Below, one piece after another: positions 1 to 11,046 of a stretch of 64,000 nt of DNA. Position numbers and translations under genes: made by a program. Under the pieces are notes generated by a model. That model ran no database searches and was not told where the DNA came from. It worked only from the letters and a program-made list of their open reading frames with translations. The DNA comes from Alitta virens (taxonomy: Eukaryota; Annelida; Polychaeta; Phyllodocida; Nereididae). Each line of letters opens with the position of its first letter. The first letter of the stretch is position 1. Location of the stretch: contig OW028580.1 of NCBI GenBank assembly GCA_932294295.1, forward strand, positions 38,613,836 to 38,677,835. The letters are read 5' to 3'.

Positions 1-536
1 ATGCATCTCACTAATATGAAGAAAAGAAAATGTACATCTAAGAAAATAATTAAATTTTGTTAGGATTTTGTGTTGCCATGGCAACTGATGTAAAGCCAGA
101 TCCAAATAACTTAGCCATCAAGACCTCCACCCTGAACGTTATCATACTGTATAGTTGAACTGGGCCTACAATTAGTCACAGTTATATAACAGTGCCAAGA
201 ACATTAAAAAATCAATTGTTATTTTTCATTTAATGGTTGCTATGGAAATAGCTGCTATTGGTTTCGCACCAAATTTTGGTAATTCTTATGGCCAGTTCTA
301 GACAGCTGACATTCTTGGGATCATTTTGCTGTAGGAGACTTGCTGTTCCACTGCCTGACGGGGTTAACTCTGAAAATGAGCCTCCTGCTCCTCCACTATG
401 AGATGTGTTGGGGTTATTGGATTATTTGAGCTGGCAAGTATCCTTTTGTGGCCACAGCCCACTGCTTGCTAAAGCATTATTAAGGAGTCAGAGGAATCTT
501 AAGACAATGTTATGTCCCTACTTTTCAATACCTACG
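1..536. other. Gene-free stretch at left edge
   Basis: I see no coding exon, RNA gene or clear repeat here. It lies downstream of the last visible exon of the minus-strand host gene, so it is probably intron of that gene. Confidence 0.4.
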
Positions 537-699
537 ATTATGCTCCACTTAGACTGTTTTCCTGTTGTTCTGAGCGGGCAATAACCAATAAAAATGTTAG
601 TTAACTCCCTCCTGAGTACAAACTGAACTTGTTTTGTGTAATAAAGGTATTAAAACAATCAAACAAATTAGTAAATAGGCCTAATGGAGTATAAGTTAG

Positions 700-743
<44 letters not shown>

Positions 744-803
744 GGCATCGGGATATAACCAACAAAAGTGTTAGTTAACTCCCTCCTATTCAGGATATAA
801 CTA
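537..803 (+). repeat. Dispersed repeat Z, copy 1
   Basis: The stretch starting ATTATGCTCCACTTAGACTG and carrying GAGCGGGCAATAACCAA and GTTAGTTAACTCCCTCC recurs at 9221-9512 with moderate divergence. A (TA)n microsatellite (about 701-737) interrupts this copy. It has no coding capacity and no recognised family; it behaves as an interspersed non-autonomous repeat with internal TTAGTTAAC/GTTGGTTA inverted motifs. Confidence 0.6.
701..737. repeat. (TA)n microsatellite
   Basis: An uninterrupted run of TA dinucleotides inside dispersed repeat Z. Confidence 0.95.
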
Positions 804-848
804 ATATTGTTTCATGGGTAAGTCAGTGACAAAGATGGTTGCACTTAC

Positions 849-3800
849 CGTCATGTCACACACAAAATCGTCATCGCAATTGAAGCAAGTTTTAGAGAAG
901 ACAAGTACTTTGCCAGTCTCCAGGTCACCGTATTCTTCACTTGAAAGGGTCACTTCAGCGGAGTGAGAATCTGCTGGAAGTTGGCAGTCCACTTGCTCGT
1001 TGCTGATGAAAGTTGCGGGTACTAATGCATTAGTTGTGGCAATGTAGTGGTTGCTAGTATCAGCAACAATTGTTCCAAACTGAGCATCACTGTTAAACTG
1101 AAAGAAAATATTGTGATTACCCATAAAACGCATGCTTTATGACCCTTGAACAGAGGTATTTTATAGTGATTCATTATTAAATGTAGGTACCTCATAGTTG
1201 ACAATTTTACAAGTGTATGTGTCACTTGAATCGAAGCCAGTTCCGTGAAAAGAAACTTTTCTGCAGTTTCTGGCATCAGAAATATCACAGTACATGGGCT
1301 TCACTGGATTAATGCTGGGTGAGTTGTCTTCGGCAGCAGGAACTGCCAAAAATAGGAAGAAGAAAGTCATACACTACATGGCCAATTGTGCCACGTGCGT
1401 TTTCCATGCGCTTTGATAAACGCATGGAAGAAGCATGGTTTTTGCCTCATTATAATTAGCTAAAAACCATGCATTTTCCATGCGTTTATCCTTCTCATGG
1501 AAAACCCATGTGGCACATTTGGCCATGTATGTATTTATTAAGTTTTACTAGAAGACCAAAAATGCATTTAAGTACAGCAACTTTAATGTTAATTGATTAA
1601 TTAAAGCAAGCCTCACCAAAGTTGACGCACTGTGTACCGTCGATGGCTAGGGGGGTGCTATCCCCTTGATCGTTGAGAGTGAGACAGGACAGAGCACCAT
1701 CAAAGTTAAACACCTGAAAATCTCCCATTGGATAAGGAGGGAAGTTGGCATTATTGCTAGCCATAATTGCTCCATTTAATGTTGCCACAAATATGCTATC
1801 GAAAACAATGAAATGATTGCCAGTGCTGACTTTAATTGCATTCCATGTATTCAGTGGTATGTTGCTAAATGTTATGTTAGAATTATCTGTAGGACTGTTT
1901 GATGTTGGTGAAAAGATTGAAAATACATGCAGATCTTGGCCATTTTGCTCAACCACCAGACCCATGCCTGTGCTGTCAACCATTTGAAGCAATGGCTTAT
2001 TCTGCCCATAGCTGTTCAGCTTAAGGTTGAAAGAAATTGCGTACAATTGACTCAAGCCAAACGCTGTTTGTGGGATGACCAAAGAACTTGATGGATTTGT
2101 GAAAGCACAGACTTCATAGCCATAGGGTCCTTGGGTAGATGTGAGGTCAGTGAACAGGGCATCAGAAACTTCTGTATGGTTCAAGTAGGATAGATGATAT
2201 GAGCTATCCAATGGAAAGCACGCTACAAAAAGAAAGTATTTAAAATGATTGACAAGAATATTGGATATAAAATACAAACATTAATAGACATTGTATATTG
2301 CTTCATTGGCAAACAACGAATGCTACAGCTGAAATTTATTATATAAATTACATTGAACCCTCCCATATAGAGGCTCTCTTTTACTGTTTACAAAAAAATC
2401 TAATTTTAAAAAGCTTTCTTCTGCTTTACCACCTAATCTGTGCCTTTCTCTTAAGAAACAGAAATTACATTTACTTAACTCAGTATTGACAAGCTTAGCC
2501 TGCAAAAGTTGGCCAGTTCATTGTTTATATCAATTTGTTGAAGTCGGTGACAAGGTTGAATAGCAAACTTATGCAATATTAGTTAATTTTCTCATTTGTT
2601 GATCAAAACAAAAACTGTACCTACTTGTACTAAGTTGGCAAAGGTTATCACCTCTTATAAACAGGGCAGTAAACTGGAACTATGAAACTACCAAACAGTT
2701 TGTATACTTACATCAATAGCAAAGATCTTGGAAAAAGTGGTATATGTACAAGTGGACTGTTTGGCAAATGGTGCACTTCAGGGTTTAGTAGAAACTATTC
2801 GACAGACACCTGCCTGATTCAGATTCATGACTTTATTAGATCAGAGATAGCCATAGAAAGTTTGTTGGGATGATGTTACTAGACGTACTAAAGGTATTTG
2901 ATAGTGTAGACCATCGTATGTCGTGTGAGAAAATCAGATTAGCAAGAATAGAAGAAACTAGGTTTAAATCCTACCTAGAAGGAAGGAAACAAATTGTAAA
3001 TGTGAACTACTGTATGTCAATCTAATAATATGTGGGTTCCCACAAGGGAGCCTCCTAGGTCCTAGGTCTTCTTATATAGCAATGACATTGCTTCTTCTGT
3101 GTCATGTAACTAAGTTCTTCATGCAGATGACACATTCCTGCTTGTAAGTCCTCAAAATGTTGACCTTGACGATTCAATCTTGTGTTCAACTAGGACCACA
3201 CTGGAATCAAGTCAGTTTCTGACTTTGTGTGCTATTCTAGGTCCCTTCATTTGTTGGTTACTTGTATTGTATTATTCTGTTTACGTATCTGTCACTTCCA
3301 AATGAACGATCGAGGATGGGGGCCTAGCTCAGTAGTAGCGCTCTGGACTTCCAACCACTGGGTCCCGGGTTCAATTCCCGGTCGAGCCTAAGTTGGATAG
3401 CTGTTTCATCTATTATCTCATTGCCATGGTCCCTGCCTGTCCTAATAAGCCCATCAGGTGCAGAAATACATGACGTAAATCAGTCAATATATTCATACTC
3501 ATTTTTGAGCAAATAATCATGTTGCATATCAGCGCATATTACCATAATATGGTAATATTATGAAATAGCAATGACATTGCTTCTTCATATTATGAAAATC
3601 ATTATTGAAATTGGGCATGATAAGGATGATAGCCAAAATATTCATATAAGTCAACCTTTCCGATATATTAAGGGAGGGGCGGATCTAGGATTTTTGAAAA
3701 GAGGGGGGGGGGTCAAGCATAGGATTTGTAGGAGCAGCGAAGGTGCGATGTCCTGCTAGGGGGACCCCCTTGACCCCCCTTTAAATCCGCCCATGTAAGT

Positions 3801-6800
3801 AGTGTCCAGTGCAGTGGGACATACAGGAACACCAGCATCAATATTTTAAAATTGTAATAAAAATAACATTTCTTTTTTTTACCCCCAGCAAAAACGCTTC
3901 GTTTCCAGAGCATAACTCCAACACTATTGTCTGTACATTGATGTAATTGTATTTTATTAGTCTTTTCTATCAGGATACCCGCACAAAATATTAAAATATG
4001 AAATGGCCTGACACCAAAATTGCAAACAGACATAAATCTGACTTCTGTGATATGTGTAACTTAGAACAAGCCCTGCAACATGCACCCTCTCCGTAATTCA
4101 GATACTGATATTGTCTGACATTATAAGATCAAAAATATCACCATGACCAATTGCTTATACCCCTGACTAAATGTGGCAAAACTTTAAAGATCTCATAATC
4201 ATTTGTAGTAACCTAGAGCTATCCCAAAAGAGGAGATGCCTGGTGCAAGTTTTTAGGCCGCACCCTGTACTCTACAAAATGTTGTTAGGGTAAGTATATT
4301 GGACATACACAGACATGAATTTGGTCCAAGTGTTAACAATTTTTTTTTTATTATTATTTTATTTCCACTGCGTTACATAATCTCCATGGAGTTTTTCATA
4401 TGGCCCAGTATAAAAACATGTAAAACAAGTAAAAAGAAAATGCACATTAAACATTGGCAGTGTTGGCCCTCGAGAAAGACCTAAGGTCAGACTTGAAACG
4501 TTCAGTGGTGGTGGCATTGTTAACCTCTTCATGTAAATTATTCCAGATTGTGTATCCTCTATAAATAAAAGACCTTTTAAAAAAATGTGTTCTACAAACC
4601 GGAACATCAACTTGCATAGTATCACAGCAAAGACGAAGGTCATTTTATCATGCATCATACAAGAGGGGGGTGATAATCATGAACTTCAGAATTTAAATGG
4701 GAAACTATCCTAACTTTGTTTAAGTTCAAAAACCCTTTCTAATGAGCCTCGTTGAAAATTTGGTCCTTTACAAAGAAATTTTGCGATTTCCGCAACTTTA
4801 AAGGTCAGCGAATTTGATGTTATCTCCTTATATCTCTTTGATAATGAGTAATTTGGTTCGCTCTGGTAAAGAGCTTTAAAATGAATACAAATTTAGGGGG
4901 TCTAAAATATTATGGAATAGTCCATCAGCAATTGAATCCATGGAGAATTGACACGTAAACCACTGTAGTTTCGGATGGTGCTGTGAATATTATTTTAAAT
5001 TGAATGAATTCAATTTTGTTTGTTGGGTAGCCTAGTGGAATTAGCCTGTTAGAACACTAACCAACTACTCTGAAGGTCCCAGGTTAGATCCCTGGCCCAG
5101 GCACTCTTCAAGAGCTTGATAGCTGGATGTCATGCAGTATCGCGAGACGTTAACTATTGTGGCTTATTTACTTTGAAGACCCATCCCTGAGGTGAATGTG
5201 TAATTTAATGGTATAGTCTCAAACCATATCATCCCATCATTACATCTGACTCTCATGTAAGCCGACTAAGCTTCTGACCAGTAGCACTGATGTAATACCT
5301 TTGTTTAGCAAGGATGTACAAAATCTGTTTTGGTTGTGAAGGAGTGTTAAACGGTTTTAACTTGCGCTTTTGTACAGTTTTGGGAGTACAGCTATAAAAG
5401 GCACACCATTATAAAAATGCGCAACTTACAAACCAAATTTGATGAAGATCCGACAGGTTGAAGCCGAGAAAAGTTTGGTTATATTATAAAATTCAAGCCT
5501 GTCAAAATCCGTGATTTTTTGACGTCGTAAAAATCGTCCACAAACAAACTTGACGGCTGTTTTTTTTTTAAGAAACGGACTTTGTTTTCATTTAGTTTGA
5601 TCTAGAATTGTTACAATAAAATAAATCCACTATATTAGTGCTACTTTAGACAGTAAAGAGCTAAAAAAAACGTATATTACAGGATATTTATTGTATGCGT
5701 GGTGGCGCACCTGTCAAGTCACTGCAGCGCCCTCTGTGAAGATATAATCTCTGACGATTTAGCAAAAATATATTATTTGCCATGCTTTATGACAAACATA
5801 ATTAAAGAGCAATAATAGGCCGCAGGAGCGGCCCCGTAGGGGCCGCCCGTAGGGCTTTTATGTTTAGAGATTGGCCAAAAACAAAATCTACTGTCATGCT
5901 ATTCTCAGATGACCGGACGAACTATGTTGTCCTAATTAATCTGCGCGGCCATGATGCGCAAAATCCTATAATGACCTACTTACGCAAAAATGATTCTTAA
6001 CTTAAGATAATACAGATCTACCCAACAAATTTGAAGAAACTCACGTTAGAACACTGTTAATCATCAGTTCTATGAGATTCAAGACAAGACAAGCAGTAGA
6101 ACTATGGTTTTGAATGTTCCATGGGAGCTACGTCCATTGCCGTGATTTTCCATAAAGCTAGCCAACTAAATGAACGTTCGACCAATCAGAGCAGAGCTTA
6201 TTTAATTACTAGGTCATTTGCTAGGCAACGAGCTCTAACAAACTCTGTGATTGGCCGTGGCGCTTAAGTTAGAAATCAATGCGCCGTCATGATCCGGGCT
6301 GACAAAAAATAAGCCAAAAGTTGGCAAAACTTTTATTGATGACGTCACAGAAAATGCCTTTGGCGGCGTAGCAAGGTAAACATGACTGTGTACGTACGAA
6401 AAACGATGTGTTTGCTCAACCGGAACGATCGCGATTTTGTTGTTGTTATTACCCACATGTATGAAAATATCAAACTTCAACAAAGTATCATTTTACTACA
6501 ACTCCTGCGGCCTCTCATGCACATTGCATAATCATATTAAGCATTTTAAAAACGTTTTTAAGCACAAAAATATTTTTCTTATGCATCTTCAATGATTTCT
6601 TACTTTTGTAATCTCTAATATCCACGCACGTGCCACCACGACGTTGCGTCATGAGCAAGTAAACAAGATCGAACACAGTCGATTCACATCTTTAAATGTA
6701 ATAACTGTGTCAAGGTATGTTAATATGTTTGAAAGTGTCATTTTATAAGAACACGTTAGGATATATTCGCAGTGGTTTTGTGATGCAAAATCTTGTCTTA

Positions 6801-8486
6801 TAATGAGTTATTGCCTCTGACGTCACTGGCGCCGACTTTTTTCCCCTTTGGCTTTGATATTTTTGAGGACGGCGTGACCAGCTCAACTTTTTTAGTGCGA
6901 TTTCGTCGCAAACATTGTCTTATTGGATTATCAAGACAGCTTTGTTGGTTATTATTACACACGGAGGCAGAGAAATACATTGCCTAAAACTTTGCCTGAA
7001 CAGATTTTGGTTGAAAATAGGGATTATTCTTAAAATCTTCAATGTAGACAAAAGTGATTTTTTGAAAATGCCGTATGGGCTGAAAAAACCTATGGTTTGG
7101 AATCAGTCCCTACATCTACATGTAGGGACTGATGGATCGGTCTATGCTACAACAGAACGAAATGGCCGTGCAAATTGCCGCATAACACGGCGAATTTTGC
7201 CGTTTTCACAGGGACTGGATACCGTATTTGTTCAGAAAGGTATTCTATGACTTTCTGGCTTTTATTTAATGTATCCTTTGAGAAATTTGATCAACTTTTC
7301 ATGAAGTTATAAGCTCCGGTCGTCGTGGTAAGCGAACGATTCTATGACGTTCTGCCTTTCATTTAATGCTATAAATTTGCTTTTAATGCATTGATATCAA
7401 ATATAATTATATATTTTATGTATATGCATTGCATTCAGCGACATAGTGGCCTTCGGCATCATGCTTTGGCATTAACATATTACAGCAATGTTGGTATTCA
7501 AAGTGAAGCTTATTTTTCACTGAATACAGTCAGGTGCATACCAACTTTCAAATTGACTTTACATTTAATCGGTCTTGGGAGGGGTAAAAAATAAAGATAC
7601 AGGCATGTGTTATTTCCCTTTTTGGAAATGGTATTTCAGCCTTAACAAAACCTGGGTGGTTTCCATTTGAAGTTCTGAAACTGTTTTTTTTTTCCTATGT
7701 ATTATCACCCCCCTCGAAATCATACACGTTTTACATGCAACCAATCTACAGGTAGCAGAATACAAGCAAGGTTATAACAATAACCCTCTTTGAACTTTGT
7801 TGCTGAGGGTTAAAAATGTAATGATTATTACTACTAATTAATATTCATTTAATTTCTCTATTAATGCAGCTTCTGCATATTTTATGTAATATCTTGCTTT
7901 CTCTTACTTCATGTTGTGTTTTATTTACTTTTTTTTTTTAAGTTAAATAATCATTTTAAATTCATTTTTATTTGTCTAATACTTTCATATATATATATTC
8001 TTTTAACTTTCTCTGTTTTTCAAGAGTCTACACCAATTGCCAAGCTTCTGTTTTTGGGTATAGACCCAAGGTAATGTCATAATATTTATTTGTAAATTGT
8101 TGTACATTAACTTTCCGATTGCTTATTATGAAATTTTGCTCGTATTCTTAAATTTGCTTGCAAAATATACTCATTCCAATTAGTTAAGCAGGGGGCCTAG
8201 CTCAGTGTTAGCGTGCTGGGCTTCCAACCACTGGGTCCCGGGTTCAATTCCCCGTTGAGCCTATGTTGGATGCTGTTTCATCCTTCGTCTCATTGCCATG
8301 GTCCCTACCTGTCCTACCTGCCCATCAGGTACAGAAATACAGGACGTAAAGCCCTAATCCACCACCACTACCACATTCCAATTAGTTAATTCATCCAAAA
8401 TGATTAGACCATAACCTACCTGTGTTACTTGCTACAGACTTGAACAGTAACAAAAGGCACAGCATCGTGACTTGTAGATGATCCAT
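849..8486 (-). CDS. Partial host gene for a secreted or cell-surface protein (4 exons seen)
   Basis: Four minus-strand exons join with matching phase: 8486-8420 (ATG at 8486, phase 1 donor CACAG|GTAGGT), 2222-1617 (phase 1 to 1), 1342-1191 (ends phase 0) and 1097-849 (donor GTAAGT). They give 358 codons and the gene runs off the left edge. Exon 1 encodes a signal peptide with the hydrophobic core MLCLLLLFKSVA. Exon 2 is a roughly 200-residue beta-rich module that looks like a laminin-G/ConA-type domain. Exons 3-4 form a cysteine-containing module with VSFHGTGF and YTCKI, resembling an Ig-like/IPT fold. These assignments rest on pattern only. Intron 1 (8419-2223) is full of transposon debris. 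A missed small exon inside it cannot be excluded, but phase is kept without one. Confidence 0.7.
1375..1529. repeat. Hairpin MITE-like foldback element
   Basis: Two arms of about 75 bases are near-perfect inverted copies. The left arm starts TACATGGCCAATTGTGCCAC and the right arm ends with the reverse complement, GTGGCACATTTGGCCATGTA. Almost no spacer lies between them. It sits wholly inside the intron between host exons 2 and 3, so transcripts should form a long hairpin there. No transposase family can be assigned. Confidence 0.8.
2682..3240 (+). pseudogene. Decayed non-LTR reverse transcriptase fragment
   Basis: Read across several frames, this stretch keeps the order of a CR1/L2/Jockey-type reverse transcriptase. 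A YSTDTCLIQIHDFIRSE segment precedes LLDVLKVFDSVDH (usual motif LDLSKAFDxVDH), then FKSYLEGRKQ, then FPQGSLLGP, then HADDTFLL, the catalytic ADD box. Frameshifts and stops lie between the blocks, so it cannot make protein. The fragment is 5' and 3' truncated and sits in the host intron. Confidence 0.7.
3317..3482 (+). repeat. tRNA-derived SINE, family 1, copy 1
   Basis: The 5' part is a tRNA-like head with an A box (TAGCTCAGTAG) and a B box (GGTTCAATTCC), ending in a GAGCC acceptor-like stretch. A non-tRNA body follows with TTGCCATGGTCCCTGCCTGT and CAGAAATACATGACGTAAA. Related copies lie at 8188-8373, 61927-62107 and (truncated) 9862-9970. The extra body and dispersed copies argue against a true tRNA gene. 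Confidence 0.85.
3674..3795 (+). repeat. GGGCGGAT-ended MITE-like repeat
   Basis: A roughly 120-base unit begins GGGGCGGATCTAGGATTTTT and ends AAATCCGCCCATG, so its ends carry the inverted motif GGGCGGAT/ATCCGCCC. The inside is G-rich then C-rich. Repeats with these ends are common in invertebrate genomes; I know of no coding function. Confidence 0.6.
4447..4662 (-). pseudogene. 3' end of a LINE ORF2 (C-terminal fragment)
   Basis: On the minus strand, two frames together read a block with VDVPVCRTHFFKRSF, then YRGYTIWNNLHEE, then TTTERFKSDLRSF and a stop at 4449-4447. This matches the C-terminus of Jockey/CR1-like ORF2 proteins, where an SFxYRGxxIWNxLP block is typical. A frameshift at a poly-T/A run breaks it. 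It is a dead fragment in the host intron, opposite in strand to the RT fragment at 2682-3240. Confidence 0.5.
5023..5230 (+). repeat. tRNA-derived SINE, family 2
   Basis: A tRNA-like head is visible: TAGCCTAGTGG fits the A-box consensus, and GGTTAGATCCC is a decayed B box followed by CTGGCCCAGGCA. The unrelated body contains GATAGCTGGATGTCATGCAG. The head differs from family 1, so this is a separate SINE lineage. The 3' boundary is approximate. Confidence 0.6.
5828..5846. repeat. GC-rich perfect hairpin
   Basis: GCGGCCCC, loop GTA, GGGGCCGC: an 8-bp all-GC stem in otherwise AT-rich DNA. The adjoining AGGCCGCAGGAG recurs inverted at about 6501-6513, so it may belong to a degraded inverted-repeat element. 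Confidence 0.6.
7102..7133. repeat. Perfect 14-bp stem, 4-base loop hairpin
   Basis: ATCAGTCCCTACAT is followed by loop CTAC and then its exact reverse complement. No U-rich tract follows and there is no flanking duplication. Function unknown. Confidence 0.7.
8172..8389 (+). repeat. tRNA-derived SINE, family 1, copy 2, with target-site duplication
   Basis: The SINE at 8188-8373 has the family-1 A box (TAGCTCAGTGTTAGC), B box (GGTTCAATTCC) and body. It is flanked by a perfect 16-base direct repeat, CATTCCAATTAGTTAA, at 8172-8187 and 8374-8389. That is the mark of LINE-driven insertion, and its perfection suggests a fairly recent event. It lies about 30 bases inside intron 1 from the donor site of host exon 1. 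Confidence 0.9.
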
Positions 8487-9131
8487 GGTGATGACGCCAG
8501 TTCCTCGGTAAACTGTGAAGTTTGGGCAAACTGTCCAGCTTCTGATATTTGTATTCCCCATACAAAACAAACAAGCCACGTTGGTACCTCATTACTCATT
8601 CTGTGTTTTAGCAAAAGTAGAATACAAAAGAAGTGTTTGTGTAACTAATATTATTCAGCATTGATTTTAATTTCATTGACAGAAGAACAACATATGTGTC
8701 TGTGGTTAACACCCATCAGCCCTATTTAACGGGCTATGTAGAGGCTGGATGGATTAAGGAAATTCAAACGTCATGATAAAAATATTATAATTTATAATAT
8801 ACAATTAGTTAAATTAAAAACGGCCTGTCAAATTGAACCTAGACAAGGCCGTCATAGCTGGCTACTCAAAACCAGATCTAATAGTACATATTTATGATAT
8901 ATTAGATTAATTTCTTACATTTACCAAGTTTTATATTTATCTGGTGATAGATGTAAGCCGCTTATTAGCTATAGAAGAGAACAGAAGCAGCTGGCTTTAG
9001 CATGTTTAGACCACAGCCAGGTACAGTTCGCTGCAGACAGCTAGAGTCGATCGTATTTTATTAAACTAACTGTAGATTGGTTTGGATGTAAAATTAAATC
9101 CCCATTTTTCAACTTGGACTAAGAAGAAATG
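8487..9131. other. Upstream flank of host exon 1
   Basis: The 5' flank and possible promoter or 5' UTR of the minus-strand host gene. I see no TATA box I would trust and no other gene. Confidence 0.4.
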
Positions 9132-9201
9132 AAAGGAATCTGAATCTAATCTGAATCTAATGAAGATGGGCTTATCAAGGGTCTTGAACATCTGAAAACA
9201 A
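9132..9201 (+). repeat. Dispersed repeat X, left copy
   Basis: Starts AAAGGAATCTGAATCTAATC and runs through GAAGATGGGCTTATCAAGGG to CATCTGAAAACAA. An inverted copy with a few differences lies at 60068-60138. It could be the 3' end of an unrecognised retroelement. Confidence 0.65.
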
Positions 9202-9220
9202 CAGCTTAATATAACTGACA

Positions 9221-9512
9221 ATTATACTCTACTTAGACTGTTTTCCTATTGTTCTGAGCGGGCAATAACCAACGAAAATGTTAGTTAACTCCCTCCTGAG
9301 TGCAAGTTTTGTAATAAAGGCATTTAAAACAAAACAAACAATCAAAAAAATTATTAAATATGCCTGATGGAGTATAAGTCATTTATATCCCTCATAGTTG
9401 GGAGTTAACCAACATTTTTGTTGGTTATATCAAGACACCTTTGGCATCCAGATATAACACCGAATGCGTATGGATATACCCAACATAAATGTTAGTTAAC
9501 TCCCCGATTATG
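9221..9512 (+). repeat. Dispersed repeat Z, copy 2
   Basis: Second copy of the repeat at 537-803, starting ATTATACTCTACTTAGACTG. It includes the hairpin motif TAACCAACA-TTTT-TGTTGGTTA (about 9408-9429), which copy 1 does not keep intact. Confidence 0.6.
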
Positions 9513-9861
9513 AGACTATTACATAACCGATGTTATTTACTCAACCATTTCAGATTACCTTACAAAGAAGTTAAAATGCTTGTAGTGAAACTCAAAGTAA
9601 TGTTATAAATAATATGTATCAAATTGCATCTGACTCACATCTATGGCATAATCATATATTGAAATTACATTAAAATGTATTATATTACCAATACACACAC
9701 AAAGAATAATTAACAATTTAAATATGCAAGCTGTTTCCATTCACTGGATAATGTAAACACGAGACTGTAAAGCTCAAAGGACAGCATGCATGAACCTGTT
9801 CTTCGCGTGGGTTGGTTTCCAAATTGTCAGCCTGTGCTTTCTTCTGACATTAAAGTCATTT
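9513..9861. other. Gene-free stretch
   Basis: AT-rich DNA with no ORF, repeat or RNA signal that I can support. Confidence 0.4.
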
Positions 9862-9970
9862 TAGGGCTTTACCTCCTGTATTTCTGCACCTTTTTGGCTA
9901 ATTAGGACAGGCAGGGTCCATGGCAATGAGGTGATTGATGAAACAGCCATCCATCTTAGGCTCGACCGGC
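9862..9970 (-). repeat. tRNA-derived SINE, family 1, truncated copy
   Basis: On the minus strand this matches the family-1 body (CAGAAATACAGGAGGTAAAGC, GCCATGGACCCTGCCTGT) up to the GAGCCTAAG junction. The tRNA-like head with A and B boxes is absent, so the copy is 5' truncated. Confidence 0.75.
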
Positions 9971-10498
9971 CCTTGAAGGATGTAGACAGACAGACAAATG
10001 ATTTTTATTTAAGCCAGTGGCATTTACAATTGGTATTAAAAAACATAACTATATATGAATGTTGGTGGCTAGGGAGACCCTCGCTAAGTCAGCTATCACC
10101 GACGCTATCGTGAGGCCCCCCCCCCCCCCTTTACAGATTTATATTGCATAATTTCTGGTTTACTTCAAGTTTATAAAATGAGAAGCTGTAGGTCGTAGTA
10201 GTTTTGATAATAATGATAATTTTGGAAAATAGCGTGAAAGGTAGAGAGATAGAGAGAGAAAAAAATATTTAAAAAAAAGAAGAAAAGGAAAAAGGAGAAG
10301 AAAGCATACAACAGGTGATATGAATTAGAAGTGATTAATGAGATGATCTGCCGCACACATAGCAACTGAATATTAACTGAATATGTAAGAAGTGGCCTAA
10401 CTGTTTAAGTCAACAACTATTGATTTTTCGTATGACAAGCATAATGATAAGGTTAGGGGTGCCAAGTGCCATGTGAAGCCAGAAAAGTTGTAAGAGCA
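9971..10498. other. Gene-free stretch with poly-C and purine tracts
   Basis: Holds a C-run (about 10117-10131) and a GA-rich tract (about 10240-10305). No gene seen. Confidence 0.4.
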
Positions 10499-10676
10499 AT
10501 TTCACTACGTAAGTACCAGAATAGCGCCAAAGGAATACCGGCGCCTCAGGCTATGAGATCAAAGGATCCCTGCAGGTGCCGCAGGCTACCAGCCTCTGAT
10601 CCTGCAGTGCCCTCCGGCTATAAGCGTTTATGTCCAAACGCTGACAGGTGTTAAGGCCCTCAGGCGTTAGTGGTTG
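10499..10676 (+). repeat. Dispersed repeat Y, left copy
   Basis: Shares CTACGTAAGTACCAGAATAG, GCTATGAGATCAAAGGA and CAGCCTCTGATC with the reverse complement of 59627-59812, at perhaps 75-80% identity by eye. It is markedly more GC-rich than its surroundings. It could be an interspersed repeat or, less likely, an old terminal repeat of the Polinton (see findings). Confidence 0.65.
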
Positions 10677-11001
10677 AGATGACGTTCAGTATACGTCCAG
10701 CATCTCCCAGAAAACCCCCAGGCCCAATGTAATGATGTACAAATATATATTTAAAGATGGGTTGTTAAGAGTGAATTGCTTTTTCATTCAATTCAATTCA
10801 ATTCAATTCAATTCAGTTCAATTCAATTATGATAACCAAATACTGTTATTAAACAATGACGACACGCTTGTGGCAGGGTATTTTTCATTGTTTAAATGGA
10901 AAAGTTGTCCAAAGCTCACTTGTAAGGTGCATTTGTTTTTTTTGTTTTTTTTCGACTTGTGTGTCTTTATAATTTCTTATTTATTTATTTATTTATTCTC
11001 A

Positions 11002-11046
<45 letters not shown>

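Larger units (their letters stand above)
5400..7250. other. Unassigned intronic region with inverted motifs
   Basis: No supportable exon. It contains a perfect GC-rich hairpin (5828-5846), a 14-bp perfect hairpin (7102-7133), and a pair of degenerate inverted arms of about 50 bases around TGACGTCA-type sites (about 6300-6350 and 6810-6870). It looks like old transposon DNA, but I cannot name a family. Confidence 0.3.
2223..8419 (-). other. Large intron 1 of the host gene, filled with repeats
   Basis: This 6.2 kb interval between the signal-peptide exon and exon 2 holds two LINE fragments, two tRNA-derived SINE types, a GGGCGGAT-ended repeat and an unassigned repeat-like region at 5400-7250. 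Outside those entries I find no coding exon I can support. Confidence 0.65.

Noticed and set aside
3317..3390. A true tRNA gene
   Set aside because: A and B boxes are present but the unit has a shared non-tRNA body and dispersed copies with target duplications, so it is a SINE.
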